A stretch of 10,528 nt of DNA from Campylobacterota bacterium (GTDB taxonomy: Bacteria; Campylobacterota; Campylobacteria; Campylobacterales; JAADDG01): assembly GCA_013154075.1 (NCBI GenBank), contig JAADDG010000220.1:1-10528 (forward strand). Reading direction: 5' to 3'. How positions within the stretch are numbered: the stretch's first letter is position 1; each line of letters opens with the position of its first letter. The notes beneath the pieces are model-generated. The model was given only the letters and a program-made list of their open reading frames with translations. It had not been told where the DNA came from and did no database searches. The translations under genes and the position numbers were made by a program. Shown piece after piece: positions 1-6,755 of this stretch.

Positions 1-446
1 CGAAATCTTTGATTTTACTTGCGATAGGATTCGCTTTTACGGTAGAAGGTGCCGATTTTGCGGTAGAGAGCGCATCGAATATCGCAAGATCTCTTGGAGT
101 TAGCGAATGGGTTATAGGGCTGCTTCTTGTAGCTTTCGGCACGAGTCTTCCCGAACTTGTAGTAAGCATAGTTGCCGCTTTGAAAAACAACGCGGATATG
201 GCTATAGGCAACATCATAGGAAGCAATGTGGCGAATCTAAGTATAGTTTTGGGATCGGCGGCGATAGTAAATCCTCTAACCATAGATGTTCAAGCGAACC
301 TTTTCGATATCATAGCGGCCGTTACGGTATCGATAATGCTCATATTCATAACCGCCAACAAACTCTATAACAAATCTGCGGGAATAGTGCTGCTTACCAC
401 AACCGCTTTGGTTTTGTATCACGCCATTTTAAACGGACACGCTTAG
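1..446 (+). CDS. Ca2+/Na+ antiporter, YrbG/CaxA family (5' truncated by window edge)
   Basis: This is an inner-membrane cation exchanger of the CaCA superfamily that moves Ca2+ against Na+ or H+. Only the C-terminal half is present. The frame is open from base 3, so the TTG at base 9 is not credited as a real start. The visible part holds the second alpha-repeat, with the signature GTSLPELVVSIVAAL and, shortly after it, GNIIGSNVANL. The Glu of GTSLPE is the family's ion-binding acid. Three further hydrophobic helices follow (roughly from SIVLGSAAIV to VLLTTTALVLYHAIL), as expected for the end of a protein of about 310-320 aa. The stop at 444-446 lies 4 nt before the next start. The family assignment is firm. 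Ion specificity cannot be read from the sequence. Confidence 0.92.
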   Translation, partial: KSLILLAIGFAFTVEGADFAVESASNIARSLGVSEWVIGLLLVAFGTSLPELVVSIVAALKNNADMAIGNIIGSNVANLSIVLGSAAIVNPLTIDVQANLFDIIAAVTVSIMLIFITANKLYNKSAGIVLLTTTALVLYHAILNGHA

Positions 447-450
447 AGAT

Positions 451-1464
451 ATGAGATATCTATTTATTTGTAATAGATTTGATCCTTTTATAAAAGAGCT
501 GCAAGAGGCTTTGATAAAAAAGGGAGCGGAAATCACCGTTTTGCAAATAAACGGTCTTAGAGTATTTAAAAATTTACAAAAAGAAGAGTTGCAGATAAAA
601 ACTCCGGTAGACTTTTTAAAAGATATTCCGAAATTAAAAGTTATTCACAAAATATTCTCCCTAAATAAAGCCATATTCTCTTTTGAAGGATTCTTCGATC
701 ACATAGTGCTTTTCTTTTATGATTGGAGAGTAGGTTTTTTGCTTCCCTCTATCGATAAAAAGAGCAAAAAACTCTCTTTATATCTAAATAGAGGTTACAA
801 TATCGATAAAAAAATTCTACACAAAATAGATAATCTCATAGTTACCGACAATATAACAGCGGAGAGTTTTAAGAAAAATTTAGACGAAAATTTTTCAAAA
901 AAGTTAAAAATTCTGCCTAAAATAGTCAATTTCGATAGAGTAAAAGAGATAAAAAACAAAAGTGTTACGAAAAGTATCTACTGTGATATAAGAGAAGTTA
1001 AAAAGATAGAAGACTTTATAAAAAGTATTGAAAACTTAAATTATGAATTCATATTTCCTCTAATAGGAGAGCCTCTTGAAAGAAGAAGGAAGATTGAAAT
1101 TATTTTAAACAAAAGCACTATTTCATACAAAATACCGAAAGGCTTCATCTCTTTTGAAAAGAATTACGAACTTATAGCAAACTCCGAGGCGGTAATCGCT
1201 TTTTGCAATCCTCAAAACTCGGATACGATTCAATTATCGCTCTTTGCAAATAAATTTATATTAATTTTGGAAAAATATTTTTCATTCTTCAGTAAAAATA
1301 AGTTTCATTTTGTTACAATTCACAATATGGGCGAAATCGGTAATTATTTTAAAGAGATAAATAAATTAAATAAATTCTCCAAAACAAATAAGAATGAAGC
1401 GATAAAAGAGTTCTCTTCAAAAGAGATAGCGAACAAATTCATAAAGATATTGGAGAAGAAGTGA
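451..1464 (+). CDS. Uncharacterised 337-aa protein, possibly a diverged GT-B glycosyltransferase
   Basis: I do not recognise this protein. It starts with ATG 4 nt after the antiporter stop, behind a weak purine run (AGAGAT), and its stop overlaps the tatD start in GTGA. It has no signal peptide and no clear membrane helix, and is very rich in Lys, Ile, Phe and Asn. The layout resembles a GT-B fold. Residues 1-40 (MRYLFICNRFDPF then IKKGAEITVLQING) read as a first Rossmann strand-helix-strand. A second alpha/beta half starts near the IYCDI strand (about residue 176). The segment YELIANSEAVIAFCNPQNSD (about residues 234-253), followed by a hydrophobic strand, looks like the nucleotide-sugar side of family 4-type enzymes. 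The classical E-x7-E pair is not obvious, so activity is doubtful. A 60-base sample (541-600) is 25% G+C by hand count, against 42% for 4141-4200 in hisB. The enzyme idea is inference only. Confidence 0.85.
   Translation: MRYLFICNRFDPFIKELQEALIKKGAEITVLQINGLRVFKNLQKEELQIKTPVDFLKDIPKLKVIHKIFSLNKAIFSFEGFFDHIVLFFYDWRVGFLLPSIDKKSKKLSLYLNRGYNIDKKILHKIDNLIVTDNITAESFKKNLDENFSKKLKILPKIVNFDRVKEIKNKSVTKSIYCDIREVKKIEDFIKSIENLNYEFIFPLIGEPLERRRKIEIILNKSTISYKIPKGFISFEKNYELIANSEAVIAFCNPQNSDTIQLSLFANKFILILEKYFSFFSKNKFHFVTIHNMGEIGNYFKEINKLNKFSKTNKNEAIKEFSSKEIANKFIKILEKK
1314..1319 (+). promoter_or_regulatory. Possible internal -10 element (TACAAT, extended TGT) upstream of tatD
   Basis: Inside the end of the preceding gene there is TGTTACAAT, preceded by T-rich stretches (TTTTGG, ATTTTTTCATTC, TTTCATTTTG). 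Campylobacterota sigma-70 promoters typically have a TATAAT-like -10 box with periodic T-rich sequence and no conserved -35. The site lies about 140 nt before the tatD start. In an AT-rich genome such matches arise often by chance, so this is only a candidate. Confidence 0.2.
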
Positions 1465-2255
1465 AGATAATCGATACTCATTGTCATCTTGACGATAAAA
1501 GTTTCGATCAAGATTTGGATAAAGTTATAAAAAGAGCTAACGAAAATAGCGTCATAGGCTTCGTAATTCCGGGAGCGGATCCTAAAGATTTGCAAAAAGC
1601 GAAAGAGATATCCTATAAGTATGAAAATACATATTTTGCCATAGGGGTGCATCCCTATCACATAGAAGATTACGATGAAGAGCATCTGCTTAGTTTTGCA
1701 AATGATCCTAAATGTATAGCAATTGGCGAGTGCGGTCTTGATTATTACAGACTGCCTAAAGATAAAGATGAAAAAGAGAAAATTAAAAAAGCTCAAAAAG
1801 ATATTTTCATAAAACAGATAAATTTAGCCAAAAAGTTGAAAAAACCGTTAATCGTTCACATCAGAGAAGCGACTCACGACAGCAAGGAAATTTTAATAAA
1901 AGAAAATGCCAAAGAAGTGGGAGGCGTATTGCACTGTTTTAACGCAAGCGAAGATCTATTGGAGCTTGCAAAACATAATTTTTATTTCGGAATAGGAGGA
2001 GTGGTTACGTTTAAAAACGCAAGAAAGTTGGTTGAGATCCTTCCGAAAATTCCTTTGGATAGAATCGTGGTGGAAACGGATTCGCCATATTTGACACCGC
2101 ATCCGTTTAGAGGCAAAAGGAACGAACCTTTTTACACTACGCTGGTTTTGAGGAAGATAGCCGAGCTGTTAAATAAAAATTACGAAGAGATAGCCGATAT
2201 CTGCTTCAAAAACAGTGTAAGACTATTTAAAGAATTCCAAAATATAAAAGGATAG
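1461..2255 (+). CDS. tatD: TatD-family metal-dependent hydrolase (3'-5' DNase)
   Basis: TatD proteins are cytoplasmic TIM-barrel metalloenzymes with 3'-5' exonuclease or DNase activity, linked to DNA repair and DNA turnover. All metal ligands of the family are visible: H7 and H9 in DTHCHLD, E90 in AIGECGLDYYR, H133 in VHIREA, H158 in LHCF, and D207 in ETDSPYLTPHP. The motif GVHPY (62-66) is also typical. At 264 aa the length is normal. The start is GTG at 1461, overlapping the previous stop as GTGA, with GGAG at 1452-1455 five bases upstream. The gene lies in the same position, before a lytic transglycosylase, as in C. jejuni (Cj0644, from memory). It is probably translated by coupling to the upstream gene. 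The family is certain; the precise substrate is not. Confidence 0.96.
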   Translation: MKIIDTHCHLDDKSFDQDLDKVIKRANENSVIGFVIPGADPKDLQKAKEISYKYENTYFAIGVHPYHIEDYDEEHLLSFANDPKCIAIGECGLDYYRLPKDKDEKEKIKKAQKDIFIKQINLAKKLKKPLIVHIREATHDSKEILIKENAKEVGGVLHCFNASEDLLELAKHNFYFGIGGVVTFKNARKLVEILPKIPLDRIVVETDSPYLTPHPFRGKRNEPFYTTLVLRKIAELLNKNYEEIADICFKNSVRLFKEFQNIKG

Positions 2256-2261
2256 TTTAAA

Positions 2262-3320
2262 ATGAAAAAATTATTGATTTCTTTGATCGTTTTCTACCAG
2301 ACATGTTTCGGTTTTTTCGGAATGGATGAAAACTTCGAAAAAGAGATCGAAATACTCCAAACTTTGGATATAGATCCCTCTTTTGCAAGAAACGATCTGT
2401 TTTTGTCTATGAAAGAAGACGTGCAAAAAAGCCAAATAAACGCCCTTTTGAAAGTTTTGAAAAAAGGGTATCCGTTTATAACCACCCTACAAAATATGAT
2501 AAGCGAATCTAAAATTCCAAAAAGCTTTCTATATCTTGCGATGGTGGAATCGAACTTCTCTCCGGAAGCAAAATCGAGAGCAAAAGCGGCCGGACTTTGG
2601 CAGCTGATGCCGAAAACGGCAAAAAAACTCGGACTCAAAATAAATAGATACGTCGATGAAAGATTCGATCCGGTCAAATCGACAAAAGCGGCTATAGATT
2701 ATCTCACTTTCTTACATAAAAGATTTAAAAAATGGTATCTTGTAGCCATAGCTTACAACTGCGGAGAAGGGGCTTTGGCAAAAGCTATCAAAAAAGCCAA
2801 AACCGACGATCTAAATGTTCTCTTGGATCCCGATAAAAAGTATATCCCGAAAGAGAGCAGAAACTACATCAAAAAAATTCTTTTGATGAGCCATATAGCC
2901 AATAATATAGATCTGATAATCAAAAAAGAGGCTACGTTCCTGTTAAATAGAGATAAAAACAGCTTTCTTCAAAGCATAGAAGTGGATAGAGGCGTCGATC
3001 TAAGAAAGTTAGCAAAAGAGTACGGAATATCATACAGCGAACTTAGATATTATAACGCTCATATAAAAAGAGGATATATCCCCAAAAATATAAAAAATTG
3101 CAACGTCTATATTCCGTCCGCATCACTCGATTATATAGCAAAATACGCTAAAAAAAGCTTCAAAAAAAGACCAAGAAGAATCAAATACAAAGTCAAAAAG
3201 GGTGACACTTTAATTAAAATAGCCAAAAAATTCAAAACTAAAGTAAGATTGATCAAATTGGCCAATAACCTTAAAACTCCAATCATAAGAACGGGGAAGT
3301 CAATTGTTATTCCGAGGTAG
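2262..3320 (+). CDS. mltD: Membrane-bound lytic murein transglycosylase D-like, SLT + LysM
   Basis: This periplasmic enzyme cleaves the MurNAc-GlcNAc bond of peptidoglycan, leaving 1,6-anhydro ends. Residues 1-17 form a signal peptide (MKKLLISLIVFYQTCFG) with no clear lipobox, so the protein is probably secreted or loosely attached. The SLT domain spans about 80-200, with catalytic E96 in MVESNFSPEAKSRA, then AAGLWQLMP (109-117) and AYNCGEG (164-170), all diagnostic of family 1 transglycosylases. A degenerate LysM-like segment lies at about 241-287, and a clear LysM closes the protein (308-351: YKVKKGDTLIKIAKKF through SIVIP). ATG at 2262 has AAAGGA 9 nt upstream and lies 6 nt after tatD. The 352-aa length is shorter than E. 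coli MltD, which carries more than one LysM. Its 3' end overlaps rlpA. Confidence 0.94.
   Translation: MKKLLISLIVFYQTCFGFFGMDENFEKEIEILQTLDIDPSFARNDLFLSMKEDVQKSQINALLKVLKKGYPFITTLQNMISESKIPKSFLYLAMVESNFSPEAKSRAKAAGLWQLMPKTAKKLGLKINRYVDERFDPVKSTKAAIDYLTFLHKRFKKWYLVAIAYNCGEGALAKAIKKAKTDDLNVLLDPDKKYIPKESRNYIKKILLMSHIANNIDLIIKKEATFLLNRDKNSFLQSIEVDRGVDLRKLAKEYGISYSELRYYNAHIKRGYIPKNIKNCNVYIPSASLDYIAKYAKKSFKKRPRRIKYKVKKGDTLIKIAKKFKTKVRLIKLANNLKTPIIRTGKSIVIPR
3293..3297 (+). promoter_or_regulatory. Ribosome binding site (GGGGA) for the rlpA TTG start
   Basis: GGGGA ends six bases before the TTG at 3304 and lies inside the last codons of mltD. It supports the TTG as the rlpA start, giving a short positively charged n-region, a Leu-rich core and a lipobox cysteine. 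The next possible in-frame methionines lie after the cysteine and would lose the export signal. Confidence 0.55.
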
Positions 3321-4110
3321 AACTCTTTTATTACTCTTACCGATAGCCCTCTTTTTAGGATGTAGCAGATATCAAGGGGGCTATTATCACGGAGGTATGA
3401 ACAACTCCAAGGCTATGCATAGAGCCACCATGCGCCCCTACTACGTAGGAGGCAAAAAATATTACCCATCATCGGTGAGAATAGGAACCAAATATAGAGG
3501 AATAGCAAGCTGGTATGGAGACGATTTTCACGGAAATCTCACCTCCAACGGTGAAAGATACAATATGTTTTCTTATACGGCGGCTCACAAGACCCTTCCT
3601 ATGAATACGATGGTAAAAGTGACGAATCTAAGAAACCACAAAAGCGTAGTGGTTAGAATAAACGACAGAGGACCGTTTGTCCCAAACAGAATCATAGACC
3701 TATCATACGCCGCCGCCAAAACTTTGGGTATGATATCTACGGGAACGGCTCCGGTAGAGATTACGGTGCTCGGATTCAACGGCAAGATCTACTCTTCCAA
3801 ACCGGTTCATAAAACGACGCTGATAAATTCGCCCAAAAAAATAGCAACAAAAACGACCGAATATATTGCCAAACCTCAATTTGGAGAATTCGGAGTTCAA
3901 ATAGGAGCTTTCAAAGATTTAAAAAAAGCCAATGCATATAAGAAAAGATACAACAACTATTTAAATAGATATTATGCCATCATAGAGAGATCCCACGATA
4001 ACGTTTTTGAAGTCTATAGAGTCATTTTAAAAGGTTTTAAAAACGAAAAAGAGGCAAGAGACTTCATAAACTCCTCCAAAATTCCAAACGCCTTCATAGT
4101 AAAAAACTAA
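3304..4110 (+). CDS. rlpA: RlpA lipoprotein: septal-ring lytic transglycosylase, DPBB + SPOR
   Basis: RlpA is an outer-membrane lipoprotein that cuts glycan strands lacking stem peptides, generally at division sites. Residues 1-20 form a lipoprotein signal with F-L-G-C20; the -3 Phe is slightly off consensus. The double-psi beta-barrel (about 64-157) shows the family string GIASWYGDDFHG, then SNGERYN with E84, AAHKTLP with H95, and RINDRGPF with D121, then IIDLSYAAAKTLG. The residues expected for transglycosylase activity are therefore kept. A C-terminal SPOR domain (about 195-266, FGVQIGAF, later YRVILKGF) should bind denuded septal glycan. The TTG start overlaps mltD by 17 nt. Being coupled to an SLT enzyme makes sense, because both act on the same polymer. 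Some RlpA proteins lack enzymatic activity, so catalysis is inferred. Confidence 0.94.
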   Translation: MLFRGRTLLLLLPIALFLGCSRYQGGYYHGGMNNSKAMHRATMRPYYVGGKKYYPSSVRIGTKYRGIASWYGDDFHGNLTSNGERYNMFSYTAAHKTLPMNTMVKVTNLRNHKSVVVRINDRGPFVPNRIIDLSYAAAKTLGMISTGTAPVEITVLGFNGKIYSSKPVHKTTLINSPKKIATKTTEYIAKPQFGEFGVQIGAFKDLKKANAYKKRYNNYLNRYYAIIERSHDNVFEVYRVILKGFKNEKEARDFINSSKIPNAFIVKN

Positions 4111-4119
4111 AGGACAGAG

Positions 4120-4692
4120 ATGACTAAAATCAAAAGAGAGACCAAGGAGACTCAAATAGAGCTCTCTTTGGAAGTTTACGGAGAGGGAAAAAGCGAAATA
4201 GATACAAAAATAGGCTTTTTCGATCATATGCTCGAGTCACTCGCAAAACATGCCCTTTTTAATCTGAAAATAGAGTGCAAAGGAGACATCCACGTAGATT
4301 TTCATCATACGGTAGAAGATGTAGGGATAGTTTTGGGACAGGCTATCAAAAAAGAGATATACCCGATAAAAAATATAGAGAGATTCGCAAATAGCGTAGT
4401 GGTTATGGATGAAGCGGCGGTGGAGTGTGCGATAGATACCTCAAATAGAGCGTTTTTGGTTTACGATCTGCCTCTTGAGAACAAAATAGGAGAGTTTGAC
4501 GCGGAACTTGTGGAAGAGTTTTTTAGGGCTCTCGTATTCAACGCCTCCCTAACCGCTCATATCATTTATCAAAGAGGCAAAAACCGCCACCATATAGCGG
4601 AAGCGGCTTTCAAAGCTTTTGCGGTGGCTTTCAGAAGAGCTTTGTATAAAAACGAAAGAGCGGCAGTTCCGAGCACGAAAGGAGTTTTATGA
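4120..4692 (+). CDS. hisB: Imidazoleglycerol-phosphate dehydratase (monofunctional HisB)
   Basis: HisB dehydrates imidazole-glycerol phosphate to imidazole-acetol phosphate in histidine biosynthesis, in the cytoplasm, using two Mn2+ ions per active site. The diagnostic motifs are all present: FFDHML with H36, FHHTVEDVG with H62, H63, E66 and D67, and RHHIAEAAFKA with H157, H158 and E161. The C-terminus ends in the characteristic PSTKGVL. The 190-aa length matches the monofunctional enzyme; the phosphatase domain of the E. coli bifunctional protein is absent. AAGGA (4110-4114) precedes the ATG by five bases, and the gap to rlpA is 9 nt. No other his gene is in view, so it sits apart from any his operon here. 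Its stop overlaps kdsC as ATGA. Confidence 0.97.
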   Translation: MTKIKRETKETQIELSLEVYGEGKSEIDTKIGFFDHMLESLAKHALFNLKIECKGDIHVDFHHTVEDVGIVLGQAIKKEIYPIKNIERFANSVVVMDEAAVECAIDTSNRAFLVYDLPLENKIGEFDAELVEEFFRALVFNASLTAHIIYQRGKNRHHIAEAAFKAFAVAFRRALYKNERAAVPSTKGVL

Positions 4693-5183
4693 TAAAACTG
4701 ATAGTCTTGGATGTAGACGGATGCATGACAAACGGAGCGATATCCTATCTCTCGAACGGAGATGAGATGAAGTCTTTTAATGTAAAAGACGGTCTTGCCA
4801 TAGCTTCGTGGATTCGCATGGGAAGAAAAGCGGCCATAATAACCGGAAGAGTCTCCTCCATCGTTACCAGAAGAGCCAAGGAGCTTGGAATCTGTCATCT
4901 TTATCAAAATGTAAAAGATAAAAAAGCCAAATTGGACGAAATAGTAAAAAAAGAGAACATCTCTTTAGAGGAAGTGGCCGTCATAGGAGACGATCTAAAC
5001 GACTACAAAATGTTAAAAGAGGCCGGCTTATCCTTCGCTCCGGCGGATGCCTCCTTTTATATAAAAAATATAGTAAACGTCGTTTTAAATAAAAAAGGCG
5101 GAGAGGGAGCCGTTAGAGAGATGATAGAGTATATAATCAAAAAAGAGAATCTCGAAGAGGAGTTTTTAAGACTTTGGGTTTAA
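4689..5183 (+). CDS. kdsC: 3-deoxy-D-manno-octulosonate 8-phosphate phosphatase (KdsC, HAD family)
   Basis: KdsC removes the phosphate from Kdo-8-P to give Kdo, the sugar linking lipid A to the LPS core. It is a cap-less C0 HAD phosphatase that works as a tetramer. HAD motif I is LDVDGCMTNG, with nucleophile D8 and acid/base D10. Motif II is ITGR (51-54), the motif III lysine lies in VKDKKAK (75-81), and motif IV is GDDLNDYKML with D101 and D102. The family's C-terminal GGEGAVRE (137-144) is intact. Many relatives have TDG where this protein has TNG after motif I; this residue is not catalytic. The 164-aa length is normal. The start overlaps hisB as ATGA, behind a strong AAAGGAG (4678-4684). 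The lptC and lptA genes follow at once, as in E. coli, which supports a role in LPS. Confidence 0.95.
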   Translation: MIKLIVLDVDGCMTNGAISYLSNGDEMKSFNVKDGLAIASWIRMGRKAAIITGRVSSIVTRRAKELGICHLYQNVKDKKAKLDEIVKKENISLEEVAVIGDDLNDYKMLKEAGLSFAPADASFYIKNIVNVVLNKKGGEGAVREMIEYIIKKENLEEEFLRLWV

Positions 5184-5704
5184 AAATATTTATAACGTTC
5201 ATCTTCGTCTATATGGCCGCCATAGGCTACCTTACCGTATCCAAAGAGAAATTTATAAAAAAAAGCGCCGAAAAAAGAGAGAAAATTCCTCTAATAGAGT
5301 TTAAAAATATTAAAAATTACCATATAACAAAAAGCGGAGTGGATACAATCGTAAAAGCCAAAGAAGCCTTGAGATTTAAAGATCATGACGAAATAAAAGA
5401 GGTGGACATCTTAACTTTCTATAGAGAACAAAAAGAGATTCTAAAAGCGAAACAAGCAAACCTCAAACAAAACAAAATTTTCCTCTACGGAGACATATTC
5501 TATCAAAACGAAGAGGGAATCACTCTAAAAAGCCAAAAAATGGAGTATGATATAAAAAATAAAATCATCTCTTCCAAAACCCCTTTTACCCTAAATAGTA
5601 AAAAGGCTCTGATTACGGGAGAATCATTTGTTTATAACAGGCAAAAAGGTATAATAAAAGCTACAAAAATAGAAGCGACAATAAAAGAGACGGAAAAAAT
5701 ATGA
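5174..5704 (+). CDS. lptC: LPS export ABC transporter periplasmic protein LptC
   Basis: LptC is a bitopic inner-membrane protein that passes LPS from the LptBFG transporter to LptA. One N-terminal helix (about residues 4-22, KIFITFIFVYMAAIGYLTV) is followed by a periplasmic, beta-rich region of LptA/OstA type (about 45-170). Typical repeats of short alternating strands are visible, for example ANLKQNKIFLYGDIFYQNEE and MEYDIKNKIISSKTPFTL. Sequence conservation in this family is low, so the call rests on fold pattern, length (176 aa) and its place between kdsC and lptA. The start is TTG at 5174, inside the last codons of kdsC (10-nt overlap), with AGAGGAG at 5156-5162 as a rather distant ribosome site. 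The next ATG would remove most of the membrane helix. The 3' end overlaps lptA as ATGA. Confidence 0.88.
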   Translation: MGLKIFITFIFVYMAAIGYLTVSKEKFIKKSAEKREKIPLIEFKNIKNYHITKSGVDTIVKAKEALRFKDHDEIKEVDILTFYREQKEILKAKQANLKQNKIFLYGDIFYQNEEGITLKSQKMEYDIKNKIISSKTPFTLNSKKALITGESFVYNRQKGIIKATKIEATIKETEKI

Positions 5705-6159
5705 AAAAGCTTTTTTTGATAATAACATTTCTTGCCATATCCCTTTTGGGTGAAGAGGTTCAAATTACCGCAGACAGTTTTCAAGCCGACGAAATAAACA
5801 AAATCTCCACATTCGAAGGCAACGTCGAAATAACGAAGGGCAAAGATAAGATAGAAGCCAAAAAACTCGTCATCTTATTCGATAAAAACAACAAACCTAT
5901 AAAATATACGGCAGAAGGTAATCCGAAATTTAAATTTTTCATAAAAGATAAAGAGTACGAAGGCAAAGCCGATAAAATAATCTACACTCCAAACGACGGA
6001 AAATATCTACTGATAGGAAACGTCTTTGTCGTAGAAAAGACGGAAAATAGAAAAATATACGGAGACAGACTCGAACTTGATAAAAAAAGCGGAAAAATAA
6101 AGATCTCCGGAGGCAAAAACAAACCCGTAAAATTCATATTCAAAGTACAAGAAAAATGA
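5701..6159 (+). CDS. lptA: LPS transport periplasmic protein LptA (OstA-like)
   Basis: LptA forms the periplasmic bridge that carries LPS from LptC to the outer-membrane LptD/LptE. A signal peptide covers about residues 1-17 (MKKLFLIITFLAISLLG), with EEVQITAD at the mature start. The OstA N-domain follows (about 20-145), recognised by ITADSFQADE, then STFEGNVEITKG, DKIEAKKLVILFD, YEGKADKIIYTPNDGKYLLI and GDRLELDKKSGKI: the jelly-roll strand repeats of this family. The length, 152 aa, is usual. The gene overlaps lptC and engB by 4 nt each (ATGA at both ends), so its product level is probably tied to them. The ATPase gene lptB, which follows lptA in E. coli, is not here; engB takes that place. 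Confidence 0.94.
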   Translation: MKKLFLIITFLAISLLGEEVQITADSFQADEINKISTFEGNVEITKGKDKIEAKKLVILFDKNNKPIKYTAEGNPKFKFFIKDKEYEGKADKIIYTPNDGKYLLIGNVFVVEKTENRKIYGDRLELDKKSGKIKISGGKNKPVKFIFKVQEK

Positions 6160-6755
6160 TAAAGATAGTAAAAGCCGACTTCCTAACCTCAGCCACTTCT
6201 ATCAAAGATTCCGTAAGCGAGGGCATAAGCGAAGCGGTATTTTTAGGTAGAAGCAATGTGGGAAAAAGCAGTTTTATAAACTCTCTAACCGATAGGAAAA
6301 ATCTTGCAAAAAGCTCGTCCACTCCGGGCAAAACCAAACTTATAAACTTTTTTGATATAACTTTTATGGACGATGAGACGAAAGAGAAATATATAGCAAG
6401 ATTCATAGATCTCCCGGGGTTCGGATACGCAAAAGCCTCCAAAGATCAAAAAAAAATATGGCAAAAGAATCTGACCGAATTTATAGAAAAAAGAAAATCG
6501 ATAAGGTTATTTATCTTTTTAAGGGACGCAAGGCACTTCGAGCTTCCCATAGATTTGGAAGTTGAGAAGTTTTTAGAAAATCTAAAGAGAAAAGATCAAA
6601 AAATAATTCAAATATTTACAAAATCGGATAAACTAAAGCAAAAAGACATAAGCGCTTTGAAGAAAAAATATCCTGATGCCATTTTGGTATCGAACCTAAA
6701 AAAGAAAAATATAGACAAAGCGAGAGAAGAGATTTTCAAAGGACTTTTTTCATAA
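6156..6755 (+). CDS. engB: Ribosome biogenesis GTP-binding protein EngB/YsxC
   Basis: EngB is a TrmE-Era-EngA-EngB-Septin-class GTPase needed for maturation of the large ribosomal subunit, and also affects cell division. G-motifs occur in order: G1 GRSNVGKS (31-38), G2 SSTPGKT with T57, G3 DLPG (85-88) followed by FGYA, G4 TKSD (155-158), and G5 around VSNLKKK (178-184). The family-specific string FLRDARHFELPIDLEVEKFL (121-140) is also present. Length 199 aa is standard. Start ATG at 6156 overlaps the lptA stop as ATGA; a ribosome site is weak (CAAGAAAA), which points to translational coupling. The position after lptA matches C. jejuni Cj0650 (from memory). Confidence 0.97.
   Translation: MIKIVKADFLTSATSIKDSVSEGISEAVFLGRSNVGKSSFINSLTDRKNLAKSSSTPGKTKLINFFDITFMDDETKEKYIARFIDLPGFGYAKASKDQKKIWQKNLTEFIEKRKSIRLFIFLRDARHFELPIDLEVEKFLENLKRKDQKIIQIFTKSDKLKQKDISALKKKYPDAILVSNLKKKNIDKAREEIFKGLFS

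Noticed and set aside
107..370. 87-codon plus-strand frame inside the antiporter gene
   Set aside because: It is an out-of-frame shadow (Ser/Arg/His-rich) of the conserved alpha-repeat region.
1344..1796. 150-codon open frame on the minus strand across the end of the orphan gene and the start of tatD
   Set aside because: It crosses two well-supported plus-strand genes, has a Phe/Ile-rich antisense composition and no credible family motif.
4585..4627. Short inverted repeat GCCACC / GGTGGC within hisB
   Set aside because: A 6-bp stem with a loop of roughly 30 nt, covering the conserved HHIAEAA codons; no T-tract follows. Chance pairing is the simplest account.
4689..5183. Possible catalytic change in KdsC motif I (TNG instead of TDG)
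   Set aside because: Both catalytic aspartates (D8, D10) and motifs II-IV are intact; the altered residue is not part of the active-site set.
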